Shown here piece after piece: positions 22,990 through 33,975 of a DNA stretch of 64,000 nucleotides (position 1 is the stretch's first letter; each line of letters opens with the position of its first letter). This stretch comes from Allium sativum. Its lineage: Eukaryota > Streptophyta > Magnoliopsida > Asparagales > Amaryllidaceae. The translations under genes and the position numbers were made by a program. The notes beneath the pieces were generated by a model. It worked only from the letters and a program-made list of their open reading frames with translations. It was not told the origin of the DNA and did not search any database. The DNA lies in assembly GCA_030737875.1 (NCBI GenBank), contig CM060920.1, positions 479,352,861-479,416,860 on the forward strand, given 5' to 3'.

Positions 22990-23908
22990 AGCTCTTCTGT
23001 CGGCTTTGAGCGGCTAGTAATCGTTTCTTAATGAAATTGACTTTATTCGCAACTTCGCGAATCGTATCTGGTCCCAGTACAAGTCTATTGCCAGGTTCTA
23101 CCCAACAAGCGGGAGATCTGCACGGTCTAGCATACAATGCTTCGAATGGTGACATTTTCAGGCTCGCTTGGTAGCTGTTGTTGTATGAGAACTCAGCCAA
23201 ATGCAAGTGGTCCCATGACCTGCCAAAATCAATAACACAAGCTCGCAATAAATCTTCTAGAATACGGTTCACCCTCTTAGTTTGACCATCTGTTTGAGGA
23301 TGATAAGCGGTGCTCAAGTTCAGTTTCGTTCCCAATTCTGCTTGGAATGATTCCCAGAATTTACTAGCAAAAATCGGGTCACGATCACTAACGATACTCA
23401 TGGGAACTCCATGAAGTTTAAAATTTTCTTTAAAATAAATCTGCGCTAGACTTTGGGCGGTTCTATTTGATCTGACAGGTATAAAATGGGCGGTCTTCAT
23501 GAAACGATCTACGATCACCCAAATACTGTCATTTCCTTTCATAGTTCTGGGCAAACCATCTATGAAATCCATAGAAATTTGTTCCCACTTCCAACCTGAA
23601 ACTTCTAACGGTTGCAACAACCCGATGAGTTTCTGTTGATCGCTTTTAACTTGTTGACAAGTAGAACACCGGCTAACATATATAGAGATGTCTCTTTTCA
23701 TCGCCTTCCGCCGGAAGGTTCGCTTGAGGTCATTATACATTTTACTAACCCCTGGATGGATGCTCAGTTTGGACTTGTCACACTCGTCCAATACTTCTCT
23801 TTTGATCTCAAGGATGTCGGGAACACAAATTCTTCCTTTCAATCTCAGAACTCCTGTGCTATCCACTTGGAAACTGGAGACTTCGCCCCTTTGAATTATT
23901 TTGATCAT
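22955..23908 (-). pseudogene. Element A integrase, catalytic Glu replaced
   Basis: This is a 317-codon open frame. It contains the zinc-binding end (HPGVSKMYNDLKR ... CSTCQQVK), the first catalytic Asp in SMDFIDGLP and the second in SDRDPIF. Where the third catalytic residue is expected, the sequence reads TDGQTKRVNRILED: lysine stands at the position normally held by Glu in TDGQ(S/T)ERxxQ. The downstream conserved WVEPGNR and GPDTI segments are present. The loss of the acidic residue alone should abolish strand transfer. The frame ends at the shift into the C-terminal tail. Confidence 0.85.
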
Positions 23909-23932
23909 CTCTTTAACGAAACTATCGTCTTT

Positions 23933-25305
23933 CTAAAGAATAGATATTTTATCAATCAACGATGGTGTAATGATAAGATTGGCGATGATCACATTTTTTC
24001 TACTGAGCGCATCAGCCACAACATTGGCTTTCCCCGGAGTATACAAAATATCAAGATCATATGCCGCGAGAAATTCTAACCAACGCTGCTGTCTCATATT
24101 TAGATCTTTCTGGGTGAACAAGTACTTCAAAGATTGATGATCGGTATATAATTTGAACTTCTTACCCAATAGATAATGTCTCCAGATTTTCATAGCAAAT
24201 ACGATCGCTAACAATTCAAGATCGTGAGTTACATAGTTCTTCTCATGTGGTTTCAACTGACGGCTAGCATAAGCGACTACTTGGCCTCTTTGCATTAATA
24301 CTGCACCAAGACCTTCTTTAGAAGCATCTTTCCAGACTTTCAAGTCTTGATTGCCATCAATAATTGTTAACACTGGAATAGTTGTCAATCTTAACTTCAG
24401 CTTTCGGAAAGCTGCCTCACATTCTGGAGTCCAATTGAACCTTGAATGTTTCTTAGTAAGCTTCGTTAAGGAACTAGATATCTTCGAAAAATCTTTAACG
24501 AACTTCCGATAATAACTAGCCAATCTGAGAAAACTTTGGACTTCTGTGGGTGTAGTCGGCTGTATCCAATTCTGAATAGCAGTAATTTTACTGGGATCCA
24601 CAGAAATTCCTTCCTTTGATACGACATGGCCAAGAAACTTGACTTCTTCTTACCAGAATATACATTTGGAAAATTTGGCTTCTAAAACATTATTTCTAAG
24701 AATCTCTTACACTTGTTCCAAATGTTTTTCATGCTCGCTCTCTGACTTAGAGAAGGTCAATATGTCATCAATGAAAACCAGTACAAATTTATTCAATACT
24801 TCTCTGAATACCCGGTTCATTAGATCGACAAAATAAGCTGGAGTGTTACATAAGCCCAACGGCATTACTAACCACTCGTAGAATAAATCTGGACCTTTGA
24901 ATGCTGTCAAAGGAACACACTGTTCGTCAATACGAAGCCGATGGAAACCTGTAGCTAGGTCCATTCTGGAAATTACTTTTGCTCCATTCAGTCGATCCAA
25001 CAAATCATCAATTCTCGGTAATGGATATTTATTCTTTAACTCTGCTTATTCAAGTCACGATAATCCACACATAGTCTGAGAGTGCCGTCTGACAGTGGGA
25101 CAAACACCACTACTACTAACCAATCGGAGAAACTAGGTCTGATCAGACCCTTCCATACAAGCTGTTGAGTTTGATTGTCTAACTCTTCTTTTTCCTTTAA
25201 GATCATTCTTTGAATAGCGTGAACTACTGGCCTTGTATTCTGAATTAAAGAGATTTTGAAATCAATTTCTCTACGTGGAGGTAAGCTAACAGCTTCTTCA
25301 AACAC
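23933..25305 (-). pseudogene. Element A reverse transcriptase and RNase H
   Basis: Three minus-strand pieces make up this region. The first, 25305-25036, has VVFVPLSDGTLRLCVDYRDLN. The second, 25003-24707, has KVISRMDLATGFHRL, LVMPLGLCNTPAYF and the catalytic FIDDIL. The third, 24601-23933, has the RT thumb ([15 protein letters not shown]), RNase H with [25 protein letters not shown] and the end motif VVADALSRK. Single-base frameshifts near 25020 and a stop around 24650-24700 break the chain. The order and spacing are those of a normal Ty3 pol. Confidence 0.88.
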
Positions 25306-25339
25306 ATCCGCATAGTTCTTAACGATAGGAATATTTTCT

Positions 25340-26841
25340 ACGTTGACTGGAGTATTCTATGTAAAAACAGGAATGTTTTCTTTTTGAGCAGGAGAAACAT
25401 CTAGAGCTGACCAAAAGCCTTTTCTATCTGAGTTCGGACTCTCACATGGAATGGTTATATAATTTCCTGGTTAATCTTCGCCCTTACGACTCTGTCGGTG
25501 CATTTAACTTCAGCTTCATATTTGGTTAACCAATCCAATCCCAAAGTAAGATCAAATTCTATAAAATTCACGATGATCGCGATGGTAGGGAACCGATAGC
25601 AGGAAAAAAAACAGGCACCCCACATATCCAACTAAGATCGAGGCAACCCCCAACCGGATTATGGACAGTCATGGGTGCTTTGTGCCTTTTCAAATTCAAA
25701 TCCAATTTCTTAACCGCATTACTTGCAATAAAGCTTCCCGATGCGCCTGTATCAAACAATACTTTAGCTATAATATTTTTGACAGTAAGTGTACCTTCCG
25801 AAACATCTGGCCTTCCCTGACTAGTTGAGGGTGCAGAAGTTTCTGCCACTTCATTTACATGTATCTTTTCAGATTTCCTTAAGAGCCGGCAATCCTTTGC
25901 AAGATGACCAGTCCGATGGCATTGACTACACTTTCTATTTTCTAGAAACCTGTTCTTGGATTCAGATTTATCCTTCTTTCGTTTGTTCCAAGATTTGTAA
26001 TATATCGCCAAATGTCCTTGCCTATTGTAGCTCGAGCATGTGACAGTCGTTATTGGTTCTTCCTCGGATTTAACCTTTTTCCTATTGACTCTAGGCTTTT
26101 TTCTGTCCCCAGACGTCGTATTTGCCTCAGGCTGTGTATTTGTCTCTAGGCTATCAGTTTCAAATTTCCTTTTGTTGCTAGAACTGACTTCCTCTTCATC
26201 GCCCAAAAGACCTTGCTTATCCAGATTTTCATACTAGTAAGCCATATATATCATTTTGGGAAAAGATTATTGCACATGTGCAGTTACACTACTTTGGTAC
26301 TTCCTTTGAAGCCCGTTAATAAACCTCAGATTCTTCATCTTTGGATTTTGAATTAGATTTAGGGAAAAATGAGAAAGTTTGTTGAATTTTTTATGATATT
26401 CTAGAATGGTCATATCTCCTTGAATCAGATAGTAGAATTCATCACTTAACCACTCCGTTACTTCTAGAGGAATAAGTCTTTCGTTGAAAATTTCTTTGAA
26501 TCTATCCCAGGTAATATTACCTTCTGGATTATCCTTAATAACTGTTCCCACTAGATTAGAGCTTCGTCTTTGAGAGCCCAAGATGTCAGTAATCTTTTCT
26601 GATCATCTCTCAGCTTGAAACCTTCAAAAATTCTCTAAGAAGAACGCATCTAAGCTTGAGCTTGAATAATGGACTCATTGCTCGAGAACGGTACTCCACC
26701 CAGATTTCGATCACTCTTTAATAGAGCTTCTATATCTGATCCTGGCTGTGGGAGCACAACTGGCTCATTAAATTGTCGAACCATAGGATTACTTCTTCTG
26801 CTTCTGCCACTCATTTTTCTATGTTTGCAAATAGCAGACAA
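25340..26841 (-). pseudogene. Element A gag and protease region
   Basis: The minus-strand gag starts near 26841 (or MSGRSRRSNP at about 26814). A retrotransposon gag domain lies at 26581-26267 (WDRFKEIFNERLIP, then QGDMTILEYHKKFN). It is followed by two zinc-knuckle-like motifs, one degenerate (CSSYNRQGHLAIYY) and one intact (CSQCHRTGHLAKDC, about 25928-25887). The protease active site is VLFDTGASGSF (about 25770-25738). Stops and shifts at about 26640, 26240 and 25570 divide it. Confidence 0.82.
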
Positions 26842-27050
26842 AGTGTTAGGCCAACAGAAAAGGTATTTTTAAAGCATAGAGACATATACTTGAATGTAAA
26901 TGTGTCTATCGGGGTGTATTTCATTCTGCTACACTCATTCTAGGATATTACTGATCCTATCTGAAATGAGTTATTCATCGTAGAATACTTATGATTTTAT
27001 TTTTGGCAAGTTCGTTAATATGTTATATTCCAGAACTAAGCTTAACCATA

Positions 27051-27062
27051 GCTCTGATACCA
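27051..27062 (-). other. Element A primer-binding site (initiator tRNA-Met)
   Basis: TGGTATCAGAGC on the minus strand, three bases from the LTR end. This is the usual plant primer site complementary to the 3' end of initiator methionine tRNA. Confidence 0.9.
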
Positions 27063-30000
27063 CGTTGAATATAACACATAAACAGATAACAACAGAACAG
27101 AAATAAAAAATACACCAGATAATGTATAACAGATTACAATGGATAAACATAATCATTAGAGTTGCACAGTATACCAGATCATACTTAGTACAAAATACAG
27201 TTTCAGCTTTACATAAAATGTCTACAACGGAATCAAAACATAATATGTACAACAGGAGCTGAACAACATAAAAAGAAAGAAATGATATAATCTATCTTCA
27301 GCTCCAAAGCTATCCAGAAAGAACCTGCTAAAACCTAAATACAAGGCTGCCCGTGTAGAAAATAGGGTACCCGAGTTTGCAAGTGAAAAAACTACGAGTC
27401 AGTCATGGGACTGGTATGAGAAATCTACTTAACTTAATTTATAATAAGGCCAATCACAGGATCACGCTGCTAACGCGGAACGGGTTTACTCCATTGGATT
27501 ACTAGTGCTCAAAATAAGTAATTATTTAAACATCGCAATGCCTTTTATAAAAATGAAGCCATTATAAGACTCGGTTCCCACCACACAATGCAACGCAAAC
27601 CGGAGTATAGAGTTTTACCTTATAATGGCCAAAATTTGCTTGATACGAATAAAACAAAAGCATTTGATATTATTACTAGTGTTTATACGTTTCAAAAACA
27701 GTTTCAATCATAAGTATCAATTATAGACGGCATAAATGCCCCATACCACTATGTCGCCATATATAGGTATACAATCAAAACCGCACGATGTCGTATTTGG
27801 AAACTGGAATTCCGTCATGAACCAAGGCAAGGGATCGTCCTTACCGCTTTGAGACGCTCTATCCCACCCCTCAAGATCAGAACGCATCGACCCTTGGATC
27901 GTCTGGGCCTGTCCACACAGAGTGGATTAAAATGCCTAAACACTGCGTTTTCCCGCCCTACTGGGTGTCAACTGGTCATATACCGACCAAACCATCGTCC
28001 CTCTAGTGACTGATATAACCGAGGCGCCTCGCTATCCATCATCCACATAAGTAAAATGCCTGGGCATGTAAAACCCAAAACACCACTCCAAGCTAGAAGG
28101 AAACACATGTTCTCCCTAATGTCCTCTCCCATTTCTGGCTTATACCGGGGTGTGAGGCTCGTGAATCAACGCTAAACACAAAGCTAGCTATTTAAAGCCG
28201 TGCTTTGATCATCAAACACAAGGCTCTATGTTTCAACAAAAGCCTTGATCATAGCATCTCTGCATGCCACGTTGTCAATCTACAATGATAGACACACATC
28301 CATTTACAAGTCCGTTCTGGGTTTGAACGAAACCGGAGGTAACTTATTCCTCTCCCGTATGTCCAATACAGGAGAGAGGCTGTCGCACATCCGAACGATC
28401 AACAAGTATGTCCAGACGACCACCATTGTAACCCCTTCAGGGCAACAACTCCCATCAAAGGCATCAGCAGCCATCCACTCGATGTGAAGATCCTCGGTCT
28501 TGCACCGTCTTCATATCTTCGACTTCTAACCGTCGGTCAATTATTTGAAATGAGAATTAACTCAGCCCTTTCAAATAATTCACGTATATTTAGAATTTCA
28601 AATCAATTCATTTCCATGGTTAAATTATTTGACATCCATAATTCAGTTCACTAATGTAATTTTCACGTCAAACACATTCAACCATCAAATATCCTATAAA
28701 CCGAGTAAATTCAGTTTATTTCCATTCCATATCGTTTATCATATTTATAACGATTTATCGCTATTTTTTATTTATTTAAATATAGCCAATTTATTCAAAA
28801 CGACACTTCAGGCCATAACGCGGCCATGGCGCTGTTTTTCTCCAGATTTGATTTACACATATCTGAAAATCTAACCGTCTGATCTTTACATTATATCATT
28901 GGAAAGATCTTTTCAAAGAGGACCCAACGGTTACAGTTTTGGGAAAATCCGACAGTCGGATCTCCCGGTACAATCGTTTAAAGTTACGATTTCAAAACAC
29001 GAACTGCAGCGTCGTTATTCTATTTAATTTAATTATATTTATGTAATCCATTCTGGCGCTGTTTTGATTCAAATTTGAATTCAATATTTCACAAAATCTA
29101 ACCGTTGGATCTTTACAAATTTGGTGTCGTTGGAAAGATATTTCCAAAGCGGACCCAACGGTTTTGGTTTTGGGAAAATCCGATGGTCGGATCTCCCGCA
29201 ATTATCATTTAAAATCACGGTTTCAAAATACGAACTACAACTTTGTTATTCGATTTATTTTAATTATATATATATATATATATATAATCCGTTCTTCGAT
29301 TTCCACACCATTTCATTTCATATATGTGATAAAAATAATATTTTTATCCAACAAATATCTATTTCAATACATGACTATTTCTAACACTTCATATATATAA
29401 TAAAAATATGGTTTTTATTGTTAAGAACACAAATGAAGATTTTTAGCGATTCATATATATTATAAAAATGTGATTTTCATCGTTAAAGCAATTTATTTCA
29501 AACATGAATATTTTATATACTTCGTACATACAATAAAAATGTTATTTTTATCTTTCAAACAATTTCATTTCGTACATTCAATAAAAATGTTATTTTTATC
29601 GTTCAAACAATTTATTTCAAAAAGGAATATTTTTCCAACACATGAAGATTAATCAAACATATGAATATTTCAGAAAATTTCGGCAGCATAACGGCAGGGT
29701 AGTTAAAACCGGCACCGTCCCGAGTACGACTCCTCGCTCTACCTTAAAGCCTCGCAGCTTTTGACAATGGGGATTTCAATAATCTAGTTCGTGCACAGAG
29801 GAATTTTTCCATAAACTAATCCTCTTTTTTTCAACCACAAACAACCATAATCAAATCAACTATTCGTCATATTCACCAAATTTCACGTCAACCAAAATCC
29901 AAACAATCACAACCAATATATATCGTCCATGGTCTGTGGACGAGCGGAATGTATATATATATATATACGTATATAAATATATTTCACTTTCATTTCAATT

Positions 30001-30313
30001 TCATTTCAATTTCATTTCAACTCACATATAATTTTTACAACGCATATATAACTTATACATCGCACATACAACTTATACAACGCTTATACATGAGGTGTAC
30101 AACGCCTATGTAACTTATATATCGATTGTATAATTTATACATCGTCATTCCATATCGTTTATAATTTAAAAATCTCACATTGGGTTACACTCCTCCAAAA
30201 ATTGTTGGAAGCTCCAAAAATTCTCCGGTCTCTTCTAGAATGTAGAAGACGACGCCACGAGTCAGTATCTCTTGTTTCACTGGATTTCGACAACATAGCA
30301 AAAAAATATGATT

Positions 30314-30631
30314 TTATTGTAAAATTATAATTCGTAGCGCTTTTAAAGTGCTATTACCTTTATAATTTGAACAGCCGTACCTTTCAGCAAACCGTTCAAA
30401 ACTAGGTTTTGATTTTGCGTGCAATCCGTAGCATGATAGGAGGATCGGCTTGTACAGCGTCGAAGGGGGTGGAGTCGCGCTCCTGTGCGTGGTGGAGGGG
30501 CCTAGTTCGATCCCCCTAGTGGCGGCGGCGGCTCTTTGAAGTCCCCGACTTTGGAGGCACGGATCTGCTCGTACAGGCGACGATAGGAGGTGTACCCTAT
30601 ATGGATTTGAAGAGGAGGGAGAGCTCTTCAA
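30314..30631 (-). CDS. Small ORF inside element A LTR, function unknown
   Basis: This is a 105-codon minus-strand ORF starting MKSSPSSSNPYRVH about 130 bp after the LTR TATA box. A homologous ORF in the other LTR (20185-20427) keeps the start and the segments GIELGPSTTRRSATPPPSTL and PILLSCYGL but differs in the middle and stops earlier. It is rich in Ser, Pro and Arg. I recognise no domain. It may be only a leader ORF on the gag-pol RNA, or chance openness in a GC-richer patch. Confidence 0.3.
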   Translation of the reverse strand: MKSSPSSSNPYRVHLLSSPVRADPCLQSRGLQRAAAATRGIELGPSTTHRSATPPPSTLYKPILLSCYGLHAKSKPSFERFAERYGCSNYKGNSTLKALRIIILQ

Positions 30632-30757
30632 AAAGTTCCAAAGGGCCCTAGGGTTTTGATGCGTGGATTCACCGGGGAGAGCGGTTATCGTCGTCGATCC
30701 GAGAGGGTTTAGGGGAGAGAGAAAATATTTTTTTTATAAAAATTCTGATTGGTCCGT

Positions 30758-30767
30758 GCTATTTATA
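30758..30767 (-). promoter_or_regulatory. TATA box of element A LTR promoter
   Basis: TATAAATAGC on the minus strand, with a GACCAATCAG (CCAAT-type) word a few bases downstream. It is conserved in the other LTR near 20566. Confidence 0.65.
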
Positions 30768-31620
30768 ATTCCGAAAATTTCTGTTTTTCCAAACAAACTC
30801 CAATTCAAACCCAATGACTGTCGCCCCTAACTAAATACATCCATTCCGGACACAATAGAATATGTTTCATAGGCTCATTCGACTGTTTCAGTCAGTTATT
30901 CTTCAAATTAAAATGTAAAACATTCAAATATGGATTTGAATGTACATTTTAATTTGTCGGGGCTACATATGGATTCTAAAAATTCCAAAAAAAGTAAATC
31001 TGGCTATGTTTGGACGATACGGTCCCAACAAAACTAGTTTCGTTGAATTTGGAGACCGATTGAAAAATGGCCCTTTTTTGGTCGATCCAAATTGACTGAA
31101 ACTTACCAAACACATTTTCCTTTGCTACGCTCGCATATTAACTCCACAAATTATGGGACTTGGAATCTAGCAATAATTCGACATCCCGGATCCAACAAAA
31201 GCGGTTTCATCGAAAAGTGAGGTCGTTTGCAAAATGCCTGTCTTCAGGGGCTATATAAACTCCATAACGACCTTTCTGAAAATTCATTTGGCCATAGCTT
31301 TTGATTCCCCTTATGAAATTTCGATTTTTCAGATTCTTTAGAAAAATATTTACAAATAGATTTAAATATTTTTGGTTTCACTAAAATCCGTTTTATTTTG
31401 CATCCGGTAAAGTCAGTCAAAGTTCGAATTCAAATTTTCAAACTACCGCGCCATTTCATGCCTTGTTTTATAATTAAAATAAATATATTTATTTTCCAAC
31501 ATCGATTCAAATAGACTTTTGGTCGTTATTATTTAAAATAATTTATTTTAAATATTCAAAATCCACTAAAATAGCCAAATTAAATTTTTTAAATTGGTTC
31601 AGATTTTCCGGGTTGTTACA

Positions 31621-32204
31621 GTTAGACTTGTCCCCACAGGTTTGCATAACATAATTTTCCTCGGTCAATTCGATCGCCGTGGTTGCACTTATGATACTCG
31701 AGGTGGTGCTTCAAGAGTAAACAAGGGTGGTCATGTTACGATGAGAGGAGTTTTGGAGGAAGGAAGCCCTTATAGATTGGTTGGATCTATAGTTGACTAT
31801 GGAAGGCAAGTGACAGTAAAAGAACCTAGTCCACGGCAAGGTGGAGAGGTTGATGTGGTCACTGCTGGTGATCCTAGGATTGAGAATCATATTTCTAATA
31901 GTGGTATTTATGTTGATAATTCTCCTGAGATCGATAATGATCTATTAAGGAGCTTTCGTTAAGTGGTAGACATGTGTCGATTTGGAAAATCCACAAGATT
32001 TTGGAGATCATCATGGTATTACAAATGTTTTTGAGACTGTTGGTTTTATGTAGTGCATTTCATGTGGAAATGCATCTTTTGTAGGAAATGGGTGAAGTTT
32101 GCATTGTTTTAATTGAGACTTGCTGGTCGTTGAAAGAGCTAGATTGACTTGTTTGCTGATTATTGGCAGTTTGCTTGATGATATGATTTCATATCAAAGT
32201 GGAG
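31621..32204 (+). pseudogene. Gag-only Copia relative: protease/pre-integrase end, cut by element A
   Basis: The frame from 31621 reads LGQFDRRGCTYDTRGGASRV, GGHVTMRGVLEEGSPY and VTVKEPSPRQGGEVDVV. It matches, stretch by stretch, the C-terminal part of the gag-only Copia ORF at 52344-52922. It stops at 31960. Beyond the stop the homology continues on DNA level to a shared end, GGTATTACAAATGTTTTTGA, at about 32013-32032, with no integrase or RT. A polypurine-like CATATCAAAGTGGAG precedes the LTR-like start at 32205. The 5' half must lie left of the window, on the other side of element A. Confidence 0.75.
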
Positions 32205-32574
32205 TGTTGTGATTTGTGATAGAAAATCAAATATATATTGAAGATGACGATGCGTGGGAGCGCTTTATGATAAAAGAGGAAGATTAAAGCCTGAAAGGGG
32301 CGGAAAATGATCACAGCTTCAGCTCAGACGTTTGGAGCCTATGGCTGGCATCTGAGCAGATGGAAGATTGGAGACAAAGAGTTTTGACGGACATCTGAGC
32401 CACTATGTTAGACGTCTGACCTGAAGGGAACAAAATTCCTAAGTGTTCGGTCAAACGTTTGAACACCCCTGTCAAACGTTTGAACACCCCTGTCAAACGT
32501 TTGTGTTGATGTATTCTTGCTTTGACCGAGTTTTCCTGATATATTTTTCTGATATTTCTAAGGGGCTATTTCAA
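32205..32574 (+). repeat. Start of the 3' LTR of the interrupted Copia relative
   Basis: TGTTGTGATTTGTGATAG resembles the LTR start of the element at 51595-54440 (TGTTGAGATTTGTGATAC), but the two LTRs differ beyond that. From 32451 a 21-bp unit containing the palindrome CAAACGTTTG is repeated 2.6 times. The LTR's far end is not found because a CACTA-like sequence follows. Confidence 0.5.
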
Positions 32575-32869
32575 CAAAACAAACTTTTTACAACAGGCAA
32601 CGGCCGTTGTAATATGGGTTTCGCAATAGGCATTATGCTCGTTGTAATAGGTCTGTATTTTACAATGAGCAGAAAACGTTGTCAAAAGCACCTTTTTACA
32701 ATAGGAAATGCCTATTGTAATATGTTTTTTAAAACAGGCATGAGCATGTTGTAATAGACCACGTTGTAATAGGTCGTTACAACACATCTTTTTACAATAG
32801 TCATTGGCCGTTGCAATAGACTCTATGACAACAATTGATGCCTATTGTAAAATGTTGAAACTTGTAGTG
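32575..32869. mobile_element. CACTA-like terminus with palindromic subterminal repeats
   Basis: The right end on the minus strand is CACTACAAGTTTCAAC. Inward lie about eight units of TTTTACAATAGG....CCTATTGTAA, imperfect palindromes typical of CACTA subterminal regions. I could not find a convincing left terminus or 3-bp duplication, so this is either a truncated end or a very small deletion derivative with a decayed left end. Confidence 0.55.
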
Positions 32870-33613
32870 GATCCGAATAATACACAGACTATAAATAAAT
32901 ATTTACGAGAATCAAATATTTAATTCAAAATTTATTTTTGAACATATGTTTATTCAAATAAATATTTATTAAACTTTCGAATAGTACACATAATGTTTCC
33001 TCTCTATTACACAATCACATGTACATACACTTTCTCACTACATTTCACTCGTATACGTTGACTTCTTACTGCACGCTCATTCACTCATATACATGTATAC
33101 ACACATGGTACATCATCGGCTTCATTATGCATCTTCATTCTGAAGCTGCACTGTTTTTCTTTCTCTGCAAAATTGTTCATGAACATTGATTATGTTTATA
33201 CTGCATATAGAAAATTTAAATAGCTATAATAATAAGTACATCAGGATTAAGATTATGGCGAATGAAGATAAACCGGAATTTTATAGCTATCGAAAAGGCC
33301 AAATCTTTCAATTATCAAAGTTGGAATTACAGAAAAGAAGGAAACATCCAATACCCGACGGTAGTCGCTCCTCTAAGCAATTACAATGTTAAATTGTGTA
33401 TTTGTCTTTTAAGCACATATAGTACAAACAACTTAAATTTGAGTACAAAAATAAACTTAATGCATCTGTAGTTAGTATGTGCTTCTGCACTGTTCTAGTC
33501 TCCATCAATAGGTTTTAGGTCAAATGATATGACAACTCCAGTAATTTTTGTAATACTCTGCATAATTGTAATGAATTGTAAGGTAAGCTTTTTCTATTCT
33601 ATATATATGTATA

Positions 33614-33644
<31 letters not shown>

Positions 33645-33693
33645 GTGTGTGAACAAACTACAAATTCAAGAAGCAAAAAATTCACATGCATAC
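32870..33693. other. Spacer without a recognised gene
   Basis: AT-rich sequence. A 45-codon plus-strand ORF (33255-33392, MANEDKPEFYSYRKG) has no domain I know and no supporting context. A compound TA/GT microsatellite lies at 33601-33651. Confidence 0.4.
33601..33651. repeat. Compound (AT)n(GT)n(AT)n(GT)n microsatellite
   Basis: The sequence alternates ATATATAT, GTGTGTGTGTGTGTGT, ATATATATAT and GTGTGTG tracts. Confidence 0.9.
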
Positions 33694-33975
33694 CTCTGAA
33701 TGTAACGTGCAACCCATACTTCATCGCCAACTGAAATACCAACATATTCACCAACTTAGAATTCCCACAAAATTAGATAAAAGATTTTTAACTAGAAAAT
33801 ATATTATCAAAAACTATGATACATGAAATGGTAAGGTGAACACAAAAATTTTACCTAACCCGACATGACTTCCCTGTTGATTCCACTAACGTTGATGCCT
33901 AGATATAGACAAGCATTGTAGTGAGCATAAAAAATGCCATGCCCAAACATCTTATTAGTAGCAGAAGAGGGGTTC
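33694..33975 (-). pseudogene. Glutamine synthetase gene fragment, two exons with intron
   Basis: Minus strand. Exon a (33975-33855) begins after a TTCTAG acceptor and reads [20 protein letters not shown], close to the conserved plant segment around SHYKACLYAGINISGIN. It starts with a decayed GPYYC-like block and ends at a GTAAAA donor. Exon b (33767-33694, 74 bp) reads VGISVGDEVWVARYI, matching the next conserved exon, and ends at a GTATGC donor. Breaks include a frameshifting 8-bp loss near the start of exon a, a TAG at its last codon, a TAA early in exon b, and a lost AG acceptor before exon b. The enzyme makes glutamine from glutamate and ammonia; only about 65 of some 355 codons remain. 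The intron shows a DNA-level copy or a dead gene, not an mRNA-derived copy. Confidence 0.82.

Larger units (their letters stand above)
1..31620 (-). mobile_element. Element A: Tekay/Del-like Ty3 chromovirus, split by nested insertions
   Basis: This is a minus-strand LTR retrotransposon. The sequence from base 1 repeats that from 27177, which pairs the two LTRs. The right LTR is 27066-31620. The left LTR starts about 111 bp before the window, is broken by element B at 2827/19749 and ends at 21444. A TGGTATCAGAGC primer-binding site (minus strand) lies beside the right LTR and a GTGGGGGAGAT polypurine tract beside the left. The internal order gag, protease, RT, RNase H, integrase, chromodomain-like tail is that of chromoviruses. 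LTRs near 4.55 kb around a 5.6-kb interior are long. It inserted into a Copia-type element at 31620/31621. The target-site duplication cannot be checked because the other edge is outside the window. Confidence 0.85.
27066..31620 (-). repeat. Element A 5' LTR, complete, 4,555 bp
   Basis: On the minus strand it begins TGTAACAACCCGG (31620) and ends ATATTCA (27066). It is uninterrupted and gives the pre-insertion state of the left LTR. It contains the promoter word at 30758-30767, a 105-codon ORF just downstream, a 235-bp tandem duplication, and several AT-rich stretches with repeated AATAAAAATGTTATTTTTATCGTT words (29,400-29,610). Confidence 0.9.

Noticed and set aside
33255..33392. Small ORF MANEDKPEFYSYRKG near the glutamine synthetase fragment
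   Set aside because: It is on the opposite strand, does not match that enzyme, and is too short to support alone.
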